Shown piece by piece: positions 17,582 through 25,474 of a stretch of DNA of 64,000 nt. The position numbers and the translations under genes were made by a program. Positions within the stretch are counted from its first letter, which is position 1; each line of letters begins with the position of its first letter. The DNA comes from Phycisphaerae bacterium (GTDB lineage Bacteria; Planctomycetota; Phycisphaerae; UBA1845; UTPLA1): assembly GCA_035275405.1 (NCBI GenBank), contig DATEMU010000003.1, positions 1-64,000 of the forward strand, given 5' to 3'. The notes under the pieces are model-generated. The model saw only the letters and a program-made list of their open reading frames with translations. It was not told the DNA's origin and searched no databases.

Positions 17582-18493
17582 TCAGTTTACCGCCGACGGT
17601 CGGCCACACTCGGCCGTGACCAGCGCCTCGCGGCGCGCGGGGAGTGCCCGCGCAATCACCTCGCCCAGCGGACCGAATTGATTCCGAGACAGGATCGCCC
17701 GCAACTTCGGCTCCACCGTCTCCCGATTGCGCATCTGCATCGCGTGCATTCGATGGAACCTCCGCGCCTCCTCCACTGAAAGCATGCTCGCATCCAATTG
17801 CGCCGGGCATGTCGTCTCAATCTCGTAGGGATGTAAATACACAATCGCCGGTCGCTCGCGCCCGATCCGCCGCAGCGCCCATTGCGTATAGGCCGCGGGA
17901 AAATGCCGAAAATAGCCGCCGCCGCACGCCGGCAGCCTCTTGCCGAACAAGACCACGGGCGTCATCGGCGCCTCGACGATCGTCCGCCCACCGGACAACT
18001 GCATCTCGTGGATATCCAATGGAAATTCCGGCCACCCATACCGCCGCCCCTTGATCGGAAACACGCTCGAATCGTATCGAAACCCCAGATCGACCAGCAC
18101 CTCCAGCGCCCAACGCGTCTCCGGCATGATGGAGAACGCCGGCGCCCGATGCCCCTCCGTCGCCGTCCCCGTGATATCTTCAATGAGCTTCTTGGCCGGT
18201 TCCACCTCCCGCCGAAATCCCTCCGGCGTGAGCTTGAAGACCTGCCGGTGATAGTACCCGTGGACCCCCAACTCGTGACCGGCTGCCGCAATTTCCCGGA
18301 TCAGCTCGGGAAACGTCTCCGCCACTTCCCCCAGCACAAAAAAGGTCGCTCGCACAGAATGATCCGCCAGACACGCCAACAGCCGTTGCGTATTCTCCAC
18401 CACCGCCCGCGTCGGCCGGCCATCACCCTTCTGCCAGTCGCGCGCCGTCACGCTGTGGTAGTCTTCAACGTCGATGGTCAAGGCATGAATCAT
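17582..18493 (-). CDS. Polysaccharide deacetylase with DUF3473 C-terminal domain
   Basis: 303 residues. The NodB region opens with MIHALTIDVEDYHSV (metal-binding Asp), continues with TFFVLGEVAE and the GHELGVHGYYH histidine motif, and the C-terminal half (EFPLDIHEMQ, LPACGGGYFRHFPA, IVYLHPYEIE) matches DUF3473, the form linked to XrtA/PEP-CTERM exopolysaccharide loci. An upstream open frame overlaps the next gene, so the ATG at 18493 is used. It deacetylates N-acetylated polysaccharide outside the cytoplasm. No exosortase lies in the window. Confidence 0.92.
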   Translation of the reverse strand: MIHALTIDVEDYHSVTARDWQKGDGRPTRAVVENTQRLLACLADHSVRATFFVLGEVAETFPELIREIAAAGHELGVHGYYHRQVFKLTPEGFRREVEPAKKLIEDITGTATEGHRAPAFSIMPETRWALEVLVDLGFRYDSSVFPIKGRRYGWPEFPLDIHEMQLSGGRTIVEAPMTPVVLFGKRLPACGGGYFRHFPAAYTQWALRRIGRERPAIVYLHPYEIETTCPAQLDASMLSVEEARRFHRMHAMQMRNRETVEPKLRAILSRNQFGPLGEVIARALPARREALVTAECGRPSAVN

Positions 18494-18658
18494 GCGATGA
18501 GGGTATCGTCCCGCAGAAAGGCCGACCGAACTCTCGCCTTGGGGACGACGCGTCCCCTTCAGCATTACCATTATAGTTACGTTTAGCGGTTCATGCGTAT
18601 CGGACGTTCGATCAGAGCCGCGTGGTGCGAGCCCGCGGTTTGAACTCCAGGTGACCTC

Positions 18659-19300
18659 ATGACAAACAAGAATTCCCCTGAATCTGCCCCGCCGCCTCCT
18701 CCCCCAGTCCGACCGCGCCGCCGTTGGCTTCGCTGGATCGAGCACGCCCTCGCCCTTATCGGCGGCGGTCTGCTCCTGATGGTCTTCACCCCTGCGACTC
18801 AATGGCTCTACGATGCCCTCGATCGCCAGACCGCACTCGCCAAGTCCAAATACGTCATCTGTCTCGGCGGCGATCCCGCGCGGGTGATCGAAGCCTGTCG
18901 CCTTCTGAACGAAGGTTACGGCGAGAATCTCATCCTTAGCAATCACGGCGAAAACACCGACCGCATGCGCGACCTCGCCCTCGAATGGGGCGCCCCCGCC
19001 GATCGCATCCTCCTTGACCACCGGTCACAAAAAACCAGCGACCACGCCCCGGCAATCCGCGACGGCCTGCACGTCGACCCCGCCAACGACCTCTGCATCG
19101 TCGTCACCAGCTACACCCACCTGGCCCGCAGCAAGGCCTGTTTTGAAAAGGCCGGCTATCGCCATTTGATCCTGCGCGAGCCCCGCTGGGAGCGCCAGTT
19201 CCGCGCCGCCGGCGGTTGGAAGTACCGCTTTCGCGTCCTTCCCACCGTCGTCTACGAGTATGCCGCCTGGCTCGAGTATTACGTCCGCGGCGCTGTGTAG
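18659..19300 (+). CDS. YdcF/SanA-like (DUF218) membrane protein
   Basis: 213 residues. A Pro/Arg-rich cytoplasmic N-terminus and one membrane segment (ALALIGGGLLLMVF) are followed by a DUF218 domain: KYVICLGGDPARVIEACRLL, NHGENT, ILLDHRSQKTSDHA and VVTSYTHLARSKACF. DUF218 proteins act near the envelope and are linked to peptidoglycan or polysaccharide precursor handling, without a settled reaction. It is divergent from the deacetylase gene, sharing a 165-base intergenic space. Confidence 0.85.
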   Translation: MTNKNSPESAPPPPPPVRPRRRWLRWIEHALALIGGGLLLMVFTPATQWLYDALDRQTALAKSKYVICLGGDPARVIEACRLLNEGYGENLILSNHGENTDRMRDLALEWGAPADRILLDHRSQKTSDHAPAIRDGLHVDPANDLCIVVTSYTHLARSKACFEKAGYRHLILREPRWERQFRAAGGWKYRFRVLPTVVYEYAAWLEYYVRGAV

Positions 19301-19305
19301 GATTC

Positions 19306-19406
19306 ACCACAGAGGCTCAGAGACGGACGAGATCTCGTTAAGAGAACTCACTGTTGCCAAACCAACAACAATTGTCTTCGTCTCTGTGTCTCTCTGCCTC
19401 TGTGGT
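19306..19406. repeat. Inverted repeat with accacagaggc arms
   Basis: accacagaggctcagagacgga (19306-19327) and the complementary stretch near 19378-19406 (tctctgtgtctctctgcctctgtggt) form long, imperfect arms around a 50-base loop. It sits between two plus-strand genes. Repeats built from cacagaggcacagag units are seen dispersed between genes in several bacterial phyla. It may act as a hairpin at the end of the DUF218 transcript. Confidence 0.7.
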
Positions 19407-19447
19407 TAGACTTTCTTCTTTTGGCGTTTTGTCGTTTCGGCGTTTTA

Positions 19448-20269
19448 ATGGTCCCCATGGCCCCGCACGAACCCGCCTCCGCCGACGACCACGCCTCCGC
19501 CGTCTCACTCGGCGAACTGCCCCCTGACGAACTCCTCCGCTATGCCCACGCCCTCGGTCTCGAACTCGACGCCGGCGCTTCAGCCCCCGAAATGGTCCGC
19601 CTTATTCGCAAACGCCAGGAACTCCTCATCGAGCTCGACCGCGATGCCATGCTCGACATTATCGTCTGGGCCCGCCGTCCCATCCGCCAATCCGCCGGCA
19701 AGGAGGAGCTGGCCCGCGAGATCGCTCGCGTCCAGCGGCTGGACTACGACCGGCTCTCCCCTCGTGGTCTGGCCTCCCTCGCCAGGCTTCGGGGCGTGTC
19801 GTGCCGTGAATCCGACACGCCCGATCGGCTTGTCGACGCGCTTAAGCACCAGGACGGCTTCTGGAAGCGGCTCTCGGGCAAGCGCCGTGCGTGGGTCGGC
19901 TCCATGCTCACCAAGATGATCGAGGGCAAGAGCGAATCGGAGAGCGATTATCGCTTCCTCCCGGAGGACAAGGGCGCCGCCGCCGAATTGAATCGCCGCA
20001 CCCTGAAGACCCACGTCGAGGAGCGCGGCATCGTCGGCGGCATCGCCGAGCGCCTCCGCGGCGCGGCCGACGACTACATCCGCGTCAAGCTCGACGAGAT
20101 CGAAACGCGGATCGACGAGAAGCTCGATCAGATCGACGCCCGCCTCGCCGAATGGCGCGACCGCGAAATCGCCAACCGCCTGAAAATCCTCCGCATTACT
20201 CTCGTCTTCACCGTCCTTGTCGCCGCCCTTAGTTTGGGGTACAATTGGCTCAAGCATCTTTGGCAGTAA
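19448..20269 (+). CDS. Hypothetical C-terminally membrane-anchored protein
   Basis: About 273 residues of no recognised family. The N-terminal two thirds are charged and helical with a helix-hairpin character (LPPDELLRYAHALGLEL; LSPRGLASLARLRGVSC), then a coiled-coil-like stretch (VKLDEIETRIDEKLDQIDAR) and a terminal membrane helix (LRITLVFTVLVAALSLGY). The ATG at 19421 is in the repeat region; 19448 or 19457 fits better. The topology suggests a cytoplasmic tail-anchored scaffold. Confidence 0.7.
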   Translation: MVPMAPHEPASADDHASAVSLGELPPDELLRYAHALGLELDAGASAPEMVRLIRKRQELLIELDRDAMLDIIVWARRPIRQSAGKEELAREIARVQRLDYDRLSPRGLASLARLRGVSCRESDTPDRLVDALKHQDGFWKRLSGKRRAWVGSMLTKMIEGKSESESDYRFLPEDKGAAAELNRRTLKTHVEERGIVGGIAERLRGAADDYIRVKLDEIETRIDEKLDQIDARLAEWRDREIANRLKILRITLVFTVLVAALSLGYNWLKHLWQ

Positions 20270-20348
20270 TTGATGTGGTGGGCGGGTTGGGTCATTGAGT
20301 CCCGCCGCCGATTTGAAGCGCATAGCTAAAGGCTAACGGCTTATTCCG

Positions 20349-20819
20349 ATGTACGAAAAACTCACCCCGCGAATGGAACAGGTCATCAAGCTCTCGCAGC
20401 AGATCGCGCGGGACTACGAGCAGGACTACGTCGGTACGGAGCACCTGCTCCTCGCCATCCTCCGCGAGGGCACCGGTCTTGGCGTCGCCGTCCTCCGCGA
20501 GCTGCGAATCGATGAGGCCAAGGCCAAGGAACACATCGACCGTTTCATCAAGAACAGCCTGGAGGACACGTGGGTCTTCGGCCGCCTTCCCGGCACGCCG
20601 CACTTCCGTAACGTAATGGCCGTGGCCATCGAGGAAGCCCGGCAACTGGAGAGCAAGCAAATCGACAGCGAACACCTGCTCATCGCCCTCGCCCGCGAAG
20701 ACGGCAGCGTCGCCCAGGCCACACTCAACGAACTCGGCGCCAAGGCCGGCACCCTCCGCGCCCGCCTCCGCGAACACATGGACCGCACCCCGGCCAATCC
20801 CCCCAAGCCCGAAATGTAG
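20349..20819 (+). CDS. Stand-alone Clp N-terminal (ClpC/ClpA R-domain) protein
   Basis: 156 residues: two Clp_N repeats, the first at MEQVIKLSQQIARDY...GTEHLLLAILRE and the second at RNVMAVAIEEARQLESKQI...SEHLLIALAREDG. The length covers just the N-domain; no AAA+ module follows. In ClpA/ClpC this domain recognises adaptors and substrates, so a free copy (as in plant ClpT/ClpS-type accessory proteins) could serve as an adaptor or decoy for a Clp protease. An intrinsic terminator follows immediately, so the gene is a single-gene unit. Confidence 0.88.
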   Translation: MYEKLTPRMEQVIKLSQQIARDYEQDYVGTEHLLLAILREGTGLGVAVLRELRIDEAKAKEHIDRFIKNSLEDTWVFGRLPGTPHFRNVMAVAIEEARQLESKQIDSEHLLIALAREDGSVAQATLNELGAKAGTLRARLREHMDRTPANPPKPEM

Positions 20820-20845
20820 CTCAGCCGCCCTTGGCTGAGTTTTCT
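20820..20845 (+). terminator. Intrinsic terminator after the Clp N-domain gene
   Basis: ctcagcc (20820-20826) pairs with ggctgag (20833-20839) around a 6-base loop and is followed by ttttctt. It begins one base after the stop codon. Confidence 0.85.
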
Positions 20846-21079
20846 TGCTCAACAAATCGATGCGCTTCGATCAAAGCCGCGACCGTGGCGCAGCGCCTTC
20901 CGTAACTTGAACGCGGAACGCTTGTCGCCAGCGGCGCGATCATCGCCCCGTTATCGGCCGCGCCGCGCGCAACATTCGCGCCCTTTGCTTAAGCGACGTG
21001 CCGCATGGGCCGAAATGACGAGGGCGACAGGCCCGCCGCAGCGCGGAGGGAACGCGGGAAGCGGCAGGAGAGAAGCAAA

Positions 21080-21865
21080 GTGGATATTGCCAGTCTTATC
21101 GGCGTCCTCCTCGGCATCGGTGCCCTCGGCTGGGTCGGCTTCGAGGCCTCGCACGGCCATTGGGGAATGTTCTACTCCTCCGAAGGCGTGCTCATGGTCT
21201 TCGGCGGCTCCATCAGCGTCACTTTCATGGCGATGCCCATGGACAAGCTCAAGTGTATCCCCGGCTATCTCAAGCGCTTTATGTTCAACAAGGGCCGCAG
21301 CTCCACGGAGACCATCAAGCTCCTCACCAACCTCGCCGACAAGGCCCGCCGCGAAGGCATCCTCTCCCTCGAATCCGAATACGACGGCATCAAGGACACC
21401 GATCCGTTCCTCGCCTCCGGACTGCGCATGGCCATCGACGGCGTCGAGGCCTCCAACGTCAACACCACACTGCGCATGGAAATCCTCGCCATGCAGGACC
21501 GCCACAAGGCCGGCAAGAAGTTCTTCGACCTCATCAAGCTCTACGGCCCCGGCTACGGGCTGGTCGGCACGCTGGTCGGCCAGATCGGCATGTTCGGCCA
21601 ATTGGGCGGCGACGTCGGCACGATGGGGCACATGCTCGCCGTCGCCGTTGTCGCCACGATGTACGGCACGATTTTGGCGAACGCCGTCGCCGGCCCCATC
21701 GGCGACAAGCTCTCGCTGCGCTCTTCCGAGGAGATGCTCAATCGAGAGATGATTCTCCAGGGCATTCTCTCGATCCAGTCCGGCGACAACCCGCGAATCA
21801 CCGTGGACAAGATGATGGCGTTCATCCCGCTGGCCAGCCGCCAGCGTCTGAGAGCCGCCGCGTGA
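21080..21865 (+). CDS. motA: MotA-type flagellar/proton-channel stator protein
   Basis: About 261 residues from a GTG at 21080, which has AGGAG about 10 bases upstream. Four membrane segments are visible (IASLIGVLLGIGALGW; MVFGGSISVTFMA; YGLVGTLVGQIGMF; MLAVAVVATMYGTILANAVAGP). The proline-glycine pattern before segment 3 and the cytoplasmic loop with ARREGILSLE match MotA. It works with MotB to drive torque by ion flow. Other flagellar genes are absent from the window, so a different partner cannot be excluded. Confidence 0.93.
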   Translation: MDIASLIGVLLGIGALGWVGFEASHGHWGMFYSSEGVLMVFGGSISVTFMAMPMDKLKCIPGYLKRFMFNKGRSSTETIKLLTNLADKARREGILSLESEYDGIKDTDPFLASGLRMAIDGVEASNVNTTLRMEILAMQDRHKAGKKFFDLIKLYGPGYGLVGTLVGQIGMFGQLGGDVGTMGHMLAVAVVATMYGTILANAVAGPIGDKLSLRSSEEMLNREMILQGILSIQSGDNPRITVDKMMAFIPLASRQRLRAAA

Positions 21866-21911
21866 CACTGGCCACTAACCCTGATCCCGGCGCGCCGGGA
21901 CCACGAATCCC

Positions 21912-22733
21912 ATGGCCGATCAAGAACACGACAAAGAACACAAAGACCACGGCGCCCACGACCACGGCCCTCCGCACGGCGGCGGTCACGAGGAAGGACA
22001 CGAGGGCGCGCCGGAATGGCTCATCTCCTTCGCCGATAACGTCACGCTCATGATGGGCTTCTTCGTGATCCTCCTGGCGATCAACATGAAGCCTGATGCG
22101 CCTGCAGCCGCCGCCGCCGCATCGCCGCCGGGAACGCCCTCGGCCGCGGCGCTGGACATGGCCATTGCCGTCCGTGACGCGTTCAACAACCCCGTCGATC
22201 TCAACTCGACCAACCCCAACGACCTGCCGCTCATCGCCCGCATCCGCCAGCGCCGCATGGACGGCCTCGCCGAAAACCCCAATGCCGAAGGCACGGAACA
22301 CGACGTGCAGACCGTGCGGCCCGGCGAGCGGCATGACATGGGCGGAAATCTGCCGTTTGAAGAGGACTCCGCTGATTTAACCTCTGCGGCCCGCGACGCC
22401 GCGGGCAAGCTCGCCGCCGAGCTGCGCGGCAAACGCACCATGATCGACGTCCGAGGCCACGTCAGCGCCGCTGAGGCCTTCAGTTCCGACGACAAAGGAA
22501 TGCGCCTCTCCTTCGATCGTGCGCTGGTGGTCGCCCGCTATCTGACCCAGCAGGGCCTCGATTGGCGGCAGCTCCGCCTCGTCGCCTGCGGCGAAAATGA
22601 TCGCGTTAGGCCGATCGCCTATGAGAAGACCGGCCATCACGCCAACGCGCACGTCGAAGTCATCGCCACCGACGAGATCATGCCGGTCTATACGCCGCGC
22701 GACGCGGCGGCGACGAGTTCGCCCGCGGATTGA
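21912..22733 (+). CDS. motB: MotB-type stator protein, His-rich N-terminus
   Basis: 273 residues. After a 34-residue segment containing eight histidines comes the plug and membrane helix PEWLISFADNVTLMMGFFVILLAIN with the ion-carrying Asp42. The C-terminal OmpA-like peptidoglycan-binding region contains IDVRGHVSAAEAF and GMRLSFDRALVVARYL. It follows motA by 46 bases. The His-rich cytoplasmic tail is unlike the usual basic MotB N-terminus and could bind metal. Alanine/proline-rich linker at about 62-85. Confidence 0.92.
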   Translation: MADQEHDKEHKDHGAHDHGPPHGGGHEEGHEGAPEWLISFADNVTLMMGFFVILLAINMKPDAPAAAAAASPPGTPSAAALDMAIAVRDAFNNPVDLNSTNPNDLPLIARIRQRRMDGLAENPNAEGTEHDVQTVRPGERHDMGGNLPFEEDSADLTSAARDAAGKLAAELRGKRTMIDVRGHVSAAEAFSSDDKGMRLSFDRALVVARYLTQQGLDWRQLRLVACGENDRVRPIAYEKTGHHANAHVEVIATDEIMPVYTPRDAAATSSPAD

Positions 22734-22744
22734 CTCACGATAAG

Positions 22745-24061
22745 TCACTCACCCAAATCATTTACGATCTCATCCAACAACCGCTGCGCGAGGGCGTCGG
22801 GCACGGCGGACGTAATGTACGACAACATCAGGTTGATCCGGCCCGAGAACTGGTTCACCTGAATCGTCACGCCCGGCGGCGAGAGCGCGGTGTTAAACGT
22901 ATAGACATTTTTAACGGGGATCCCGCAGAAGCGCGTCAACTCCTTGATCACCGGTCCGAGGTAACTGAAGCCCAGCGTGAAGGGGCGGCGCTTCATCCGC
23001 GTGATAATGTGCGAGCGCAGCAGCGGCGCGAAGCGGCACATGACGGCCATCATTTGCAGGTTTCCCACATCGATTCCCCGACGAAGTTGGTCGCGCATTT
23101 GCGCGCTGAGCCGCCGCGTGGCTTCGTCGCGGTCGGCCAGGTCGCCCTGCCGCGCGCAGATCTGAATGAACGACATGAAGTTCCTGAACATCGGCTCGCG
23201 CGTGCCCGGTGGCCGGAGATTCAACGGACAATCGGTCTGATACACGGTCCGATCCGTCGTAGGATGCGGCGTGCAGCGGGATATCGCGCGGAAGATACTC
23301 GCGGCAAGGGCGGGAGTGAGGTTGGGGAAACCACAAATCCGTTTGACGCGATCGGATAGCTTTGCCGCCGCCGCCTCGTCAATCGTGCGTGCTAATACTC
23401 CGAAGGGGCTGACGCACCATTCCTTTTGCTCCGGTGGGGCCAGAGTGACCGGCGTCACGGGCAGCCCGATTTGGCTGCGAATCACTCGGCCGGCCCAGCG
23501 CGCGCGTTGCCATCGATCAAATCGGCGGAGGTGGGCGTTTATTGCGTCAAGCGGTCCGCAGGCGTCGCACATCGCGTCATTTTCGGCGCGATCATCGAAG
23601 CATTCGTCCAGCGCCCGCAGCGTCCACTCGGGAGATTTTCCATCCATGAGGACGTGGCTGAAGCGAAGTACGAGCGTATCGCGGCCGTCCGGCGCATGCA
23701 GCAGGTGAAAGGAGATGGGCGATTCGCGCTCCAGATCGAGTGGCGCTTCCAGAAGCCGCGCCGATTCGCGCCATCGATCCGACTCCGACTCGATCGTCAA
23801 CTCTTGCAATTCGGGAGGCGCGCCGGTCGGTTCCCAGTACGGTAAGCCGTGTTCGTCCCGCCGCAGCCGGGCGGAGACGACGGGGTGCTTCAACGTCAAA
23901 CGGTCCACCGCGGCGCGAAGTGCGCCAAAATCGACTCGGCTTTCGAGGAGAATCTGCGATTGACAGACGAAGCCAGGATGCCCGATGCCGCGCATGCCGT
24001 CATGACCGACCAGCATGAGCCGGTCGGCGGCGTTGAGATAACGTGCTCCGTCGGCGCGCAT
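22745..24061 (-). CDS. Condensation-fold (CAT-like) acyltransferase
   Basis: 438 residues with the two-lobed condensation/wax-ester-synthase fold: RYLNAADRLMLVGHDG at the N-terminus, LRFSHVLMDGKSPEW near residue 137 and a later FSYLGPVIKELTRF segment. The catalytic HHxxxDG motif is SHVLMDG here, with the second (catalytic) His kept and the first replaced by Ser. Members join acyl groups to alcohols or amines. The downstream lipoprotein hydrolase is on the same strand, but 6 bases separate them, so they may be co-transcribed. Confidence 0.8.
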   Translation of the reverse strand: MRADGARYLNAADRLMLVGHDGMRGIGHPGFVCQSQILLESRVDFGALRAAVDRLTLKHPVVSARLRRDEHGLPYWEPTGAPPELQELTIESESDRWRESARLLEAPLDLERESPISFHLLHAPDGRDTLVLRFSHVLMDGKSPEWTLRALDECFDDRAENDAMCDACGPLDAINAHLRRFDRWQRARWAGRVIRSQIGLPVTPVTLAPPEQKEWCVSPFGVLARTIDEAAAAKLSDRVKRICGFPNLTPALAASIFRAISRCTPHPTTDRTVYQTDCPLNLRPPGTREPMFRNFMSFIQICARQGDLADRDEATRRLSAQMRDQLRRGIDVGNLQMMAVMCRFAPLLRSHIITRMKRRPFTLGFSYLGPVIKELTRFCGIPVKNVYTFNTALSPPGVTIQVNQFSGRINLMLSYITSAVPDALAQRLLDEIVNDLGE

Positions 24062-24067
24062 GACAGG

Positions 24068-25474
24068 CTAGTGTAGGGTCGGGCCGTCGGGATCGGGATG
24101 GCGCTGGAAAAAGTTGAGGATCAGGCTGAAATAGTAGGCCCGCGCGTAGGCGGCGAATCCAACATGCCCGCCGCCGGGTAGAACGATAGCGGCGACATGG
24201 GGATTCGGCGTCTTGGCGATCAGGACGGCCACGTCCTGCGCACAGGCCAACGGGTCATTGGCCGCCTGCACGATAAGCACGGGCACGCGGGCGCTGGCGA
24301 GTTTTTCGCCGTCCGGCTTGTCTTTGTAGGGAAGAAACCGGTTCATGCGAAAGGTATCCTCCACGCAGCCGGGATAATAAATCTCCGATCGCTGGATTTC
24401 GTAATCGATCAATTTTCGCAGGCTGCCGGCGCAGGCGCGAGGATCGAAGCCGGGAAATTTGTCGTGCGACTTCTCCACGACGCGGCTCTGAACCGTCGCC
24501 TGCAGGTTCGTGAGCACGGGATTCACAAAGATCGATCGCTCGGTGTCCAACGCGTCGATGATCTCTTCAAATCGCAGGACGGGGGAAAACGCCATGATCC
24601 CTGCTTCGTAGTGCCGCGCCGCCGACACCGGTCCCAACGCAGACGCCATGCCCGGCGTCAGGCTCGGATGGGACTCGGACCGTCCGTCGAACCACGCGGC
24701 GAGCAAGGCCTGGTTCGCCCCCCAGCAATAACCGATCAGTCCCGTCCGGCGGATATGCGGTCGGCTCTGCAGCCATTCGGAGACGATCATCAGGTCGCGG
24801 GTCTCGATCGTGCAGAAGTTGTAATACACATCCGGATACTTGACGCCGGTCTGACCGTGGGAGCGCAGCTCAATCGCCAGGACGTGCAGCCCGGCGCCCA
24901 CCAGCGCGGCGGTCAGATCGCGTGTCCGCCGGGAGCCGTTGTGACCCAGAAGGCCAGGCAACAACACAATGCAATCGGCGTCCCGAAATTCGCCGTGTTC
25001 GTCGCGGGCATAGCACAAGAGACCGTGCAAAGAGAGATCGTCGCCGACGGGTATCCAGACATCCTCGCAGCCGGGCAAGGTTGTTGGCGGCCGATTTGGA
25101 TTGAAATCGGGCCCCGTCAGTTGGGCGGAGTGTTCCAGTCCCTTGCAGTTGCCGACTAACGATTCCAGCGTGTCGCGATTGACGTGAAAGTGCTGGAGGA
25201 CATCGATCGGGCGCCCTTGCGCGTCGAGCAGGTCTTCGGTGAGCAGCGCCTTGGGGCGTCGGCGCGGCAGCAGGTGATGGAGTTCCTGGTGCGCGCTTCG
25301 GAGCCATTCGCGCGTCGAGGCCGGGTCGTCCGCCACATCGCCGTGAGACGACAACCGCACGTAATCGCCGTGGCGCATGGGAAACGACTGTTCCGAGAAA
25401 CAGCCGGTCGAGATGACCAAGAAGCAGGCCATCAACACCGCGACGAGAGTGGCGCGAACTTTGACGTGAATCAT
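24068..25474 (-). CDS. Alpha/beta-hydrolase lipoprotein with Cys nucleophile
   Basis: 468 residues. The signal peptide ends with a lipobox (LVISTGC, Cys25). The hydrolase core has ADCIVLLPGLLGHNGS (oxyanion strand), the nucleophile elbow GYCWGANQALLAAW near Cys249, the acid in IVQAANDPL and a late histidine in LPGGGHVGFAAYA. The elbow has Cys rather than Ser, as in dienelactone hydrolases. Resembles the YheT/EMB8 group of hydrolases. It overlaps the next gene upstream by 4 bases (25471-25474). Confidence 0.82.
   Translation of the reverse strand: MIHVKVRATLVAVLMACFLVISTGCFSEQSFPMRHGDYVRLSSHGDVADDPASTREWLRSAHQELHHLLPRRRPKALLTEDLLDAQGRPIDVLQHFHVNRDTLESLVGNCKGLEHSAQLTGPDFNPNRPPTTLPGCEDVWIPVGDDLSLHGLLCYARDEHGEFRDADCIVLLPGLLGHNGSRRTRDLTAALVGAGLHVLAIELRSHGQTGVKYPDVYYNFCTIETRDLMIVSEWLQSRPHIRRTGLIGYCWGANQALLAAWFDGRSESHPSLTPGMASALGPVSAARHYEAGIMAFSPVLRFEEIIDALDTERSIFVNPVLTNLQATVQSRVVEKSHDKFPGFDPRACAGSLRKLIDYEIQRSEIYYPGCVEDTFRMNRFLPYKDKPDGEKLASARVPVLIVQAANDPLACAQDVAVLIAKTPNPHVAAIVLPGGGHVGFAAYARAYYFSLILNFFQRHPDPDGPTLH

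Noticed and set aside
21080-22733. motAB pair as a Zorya defence system
   Set aside because: MotA has normal length without the long tail, and no zorC/zorD-like helicase or nuclease is adjacent.
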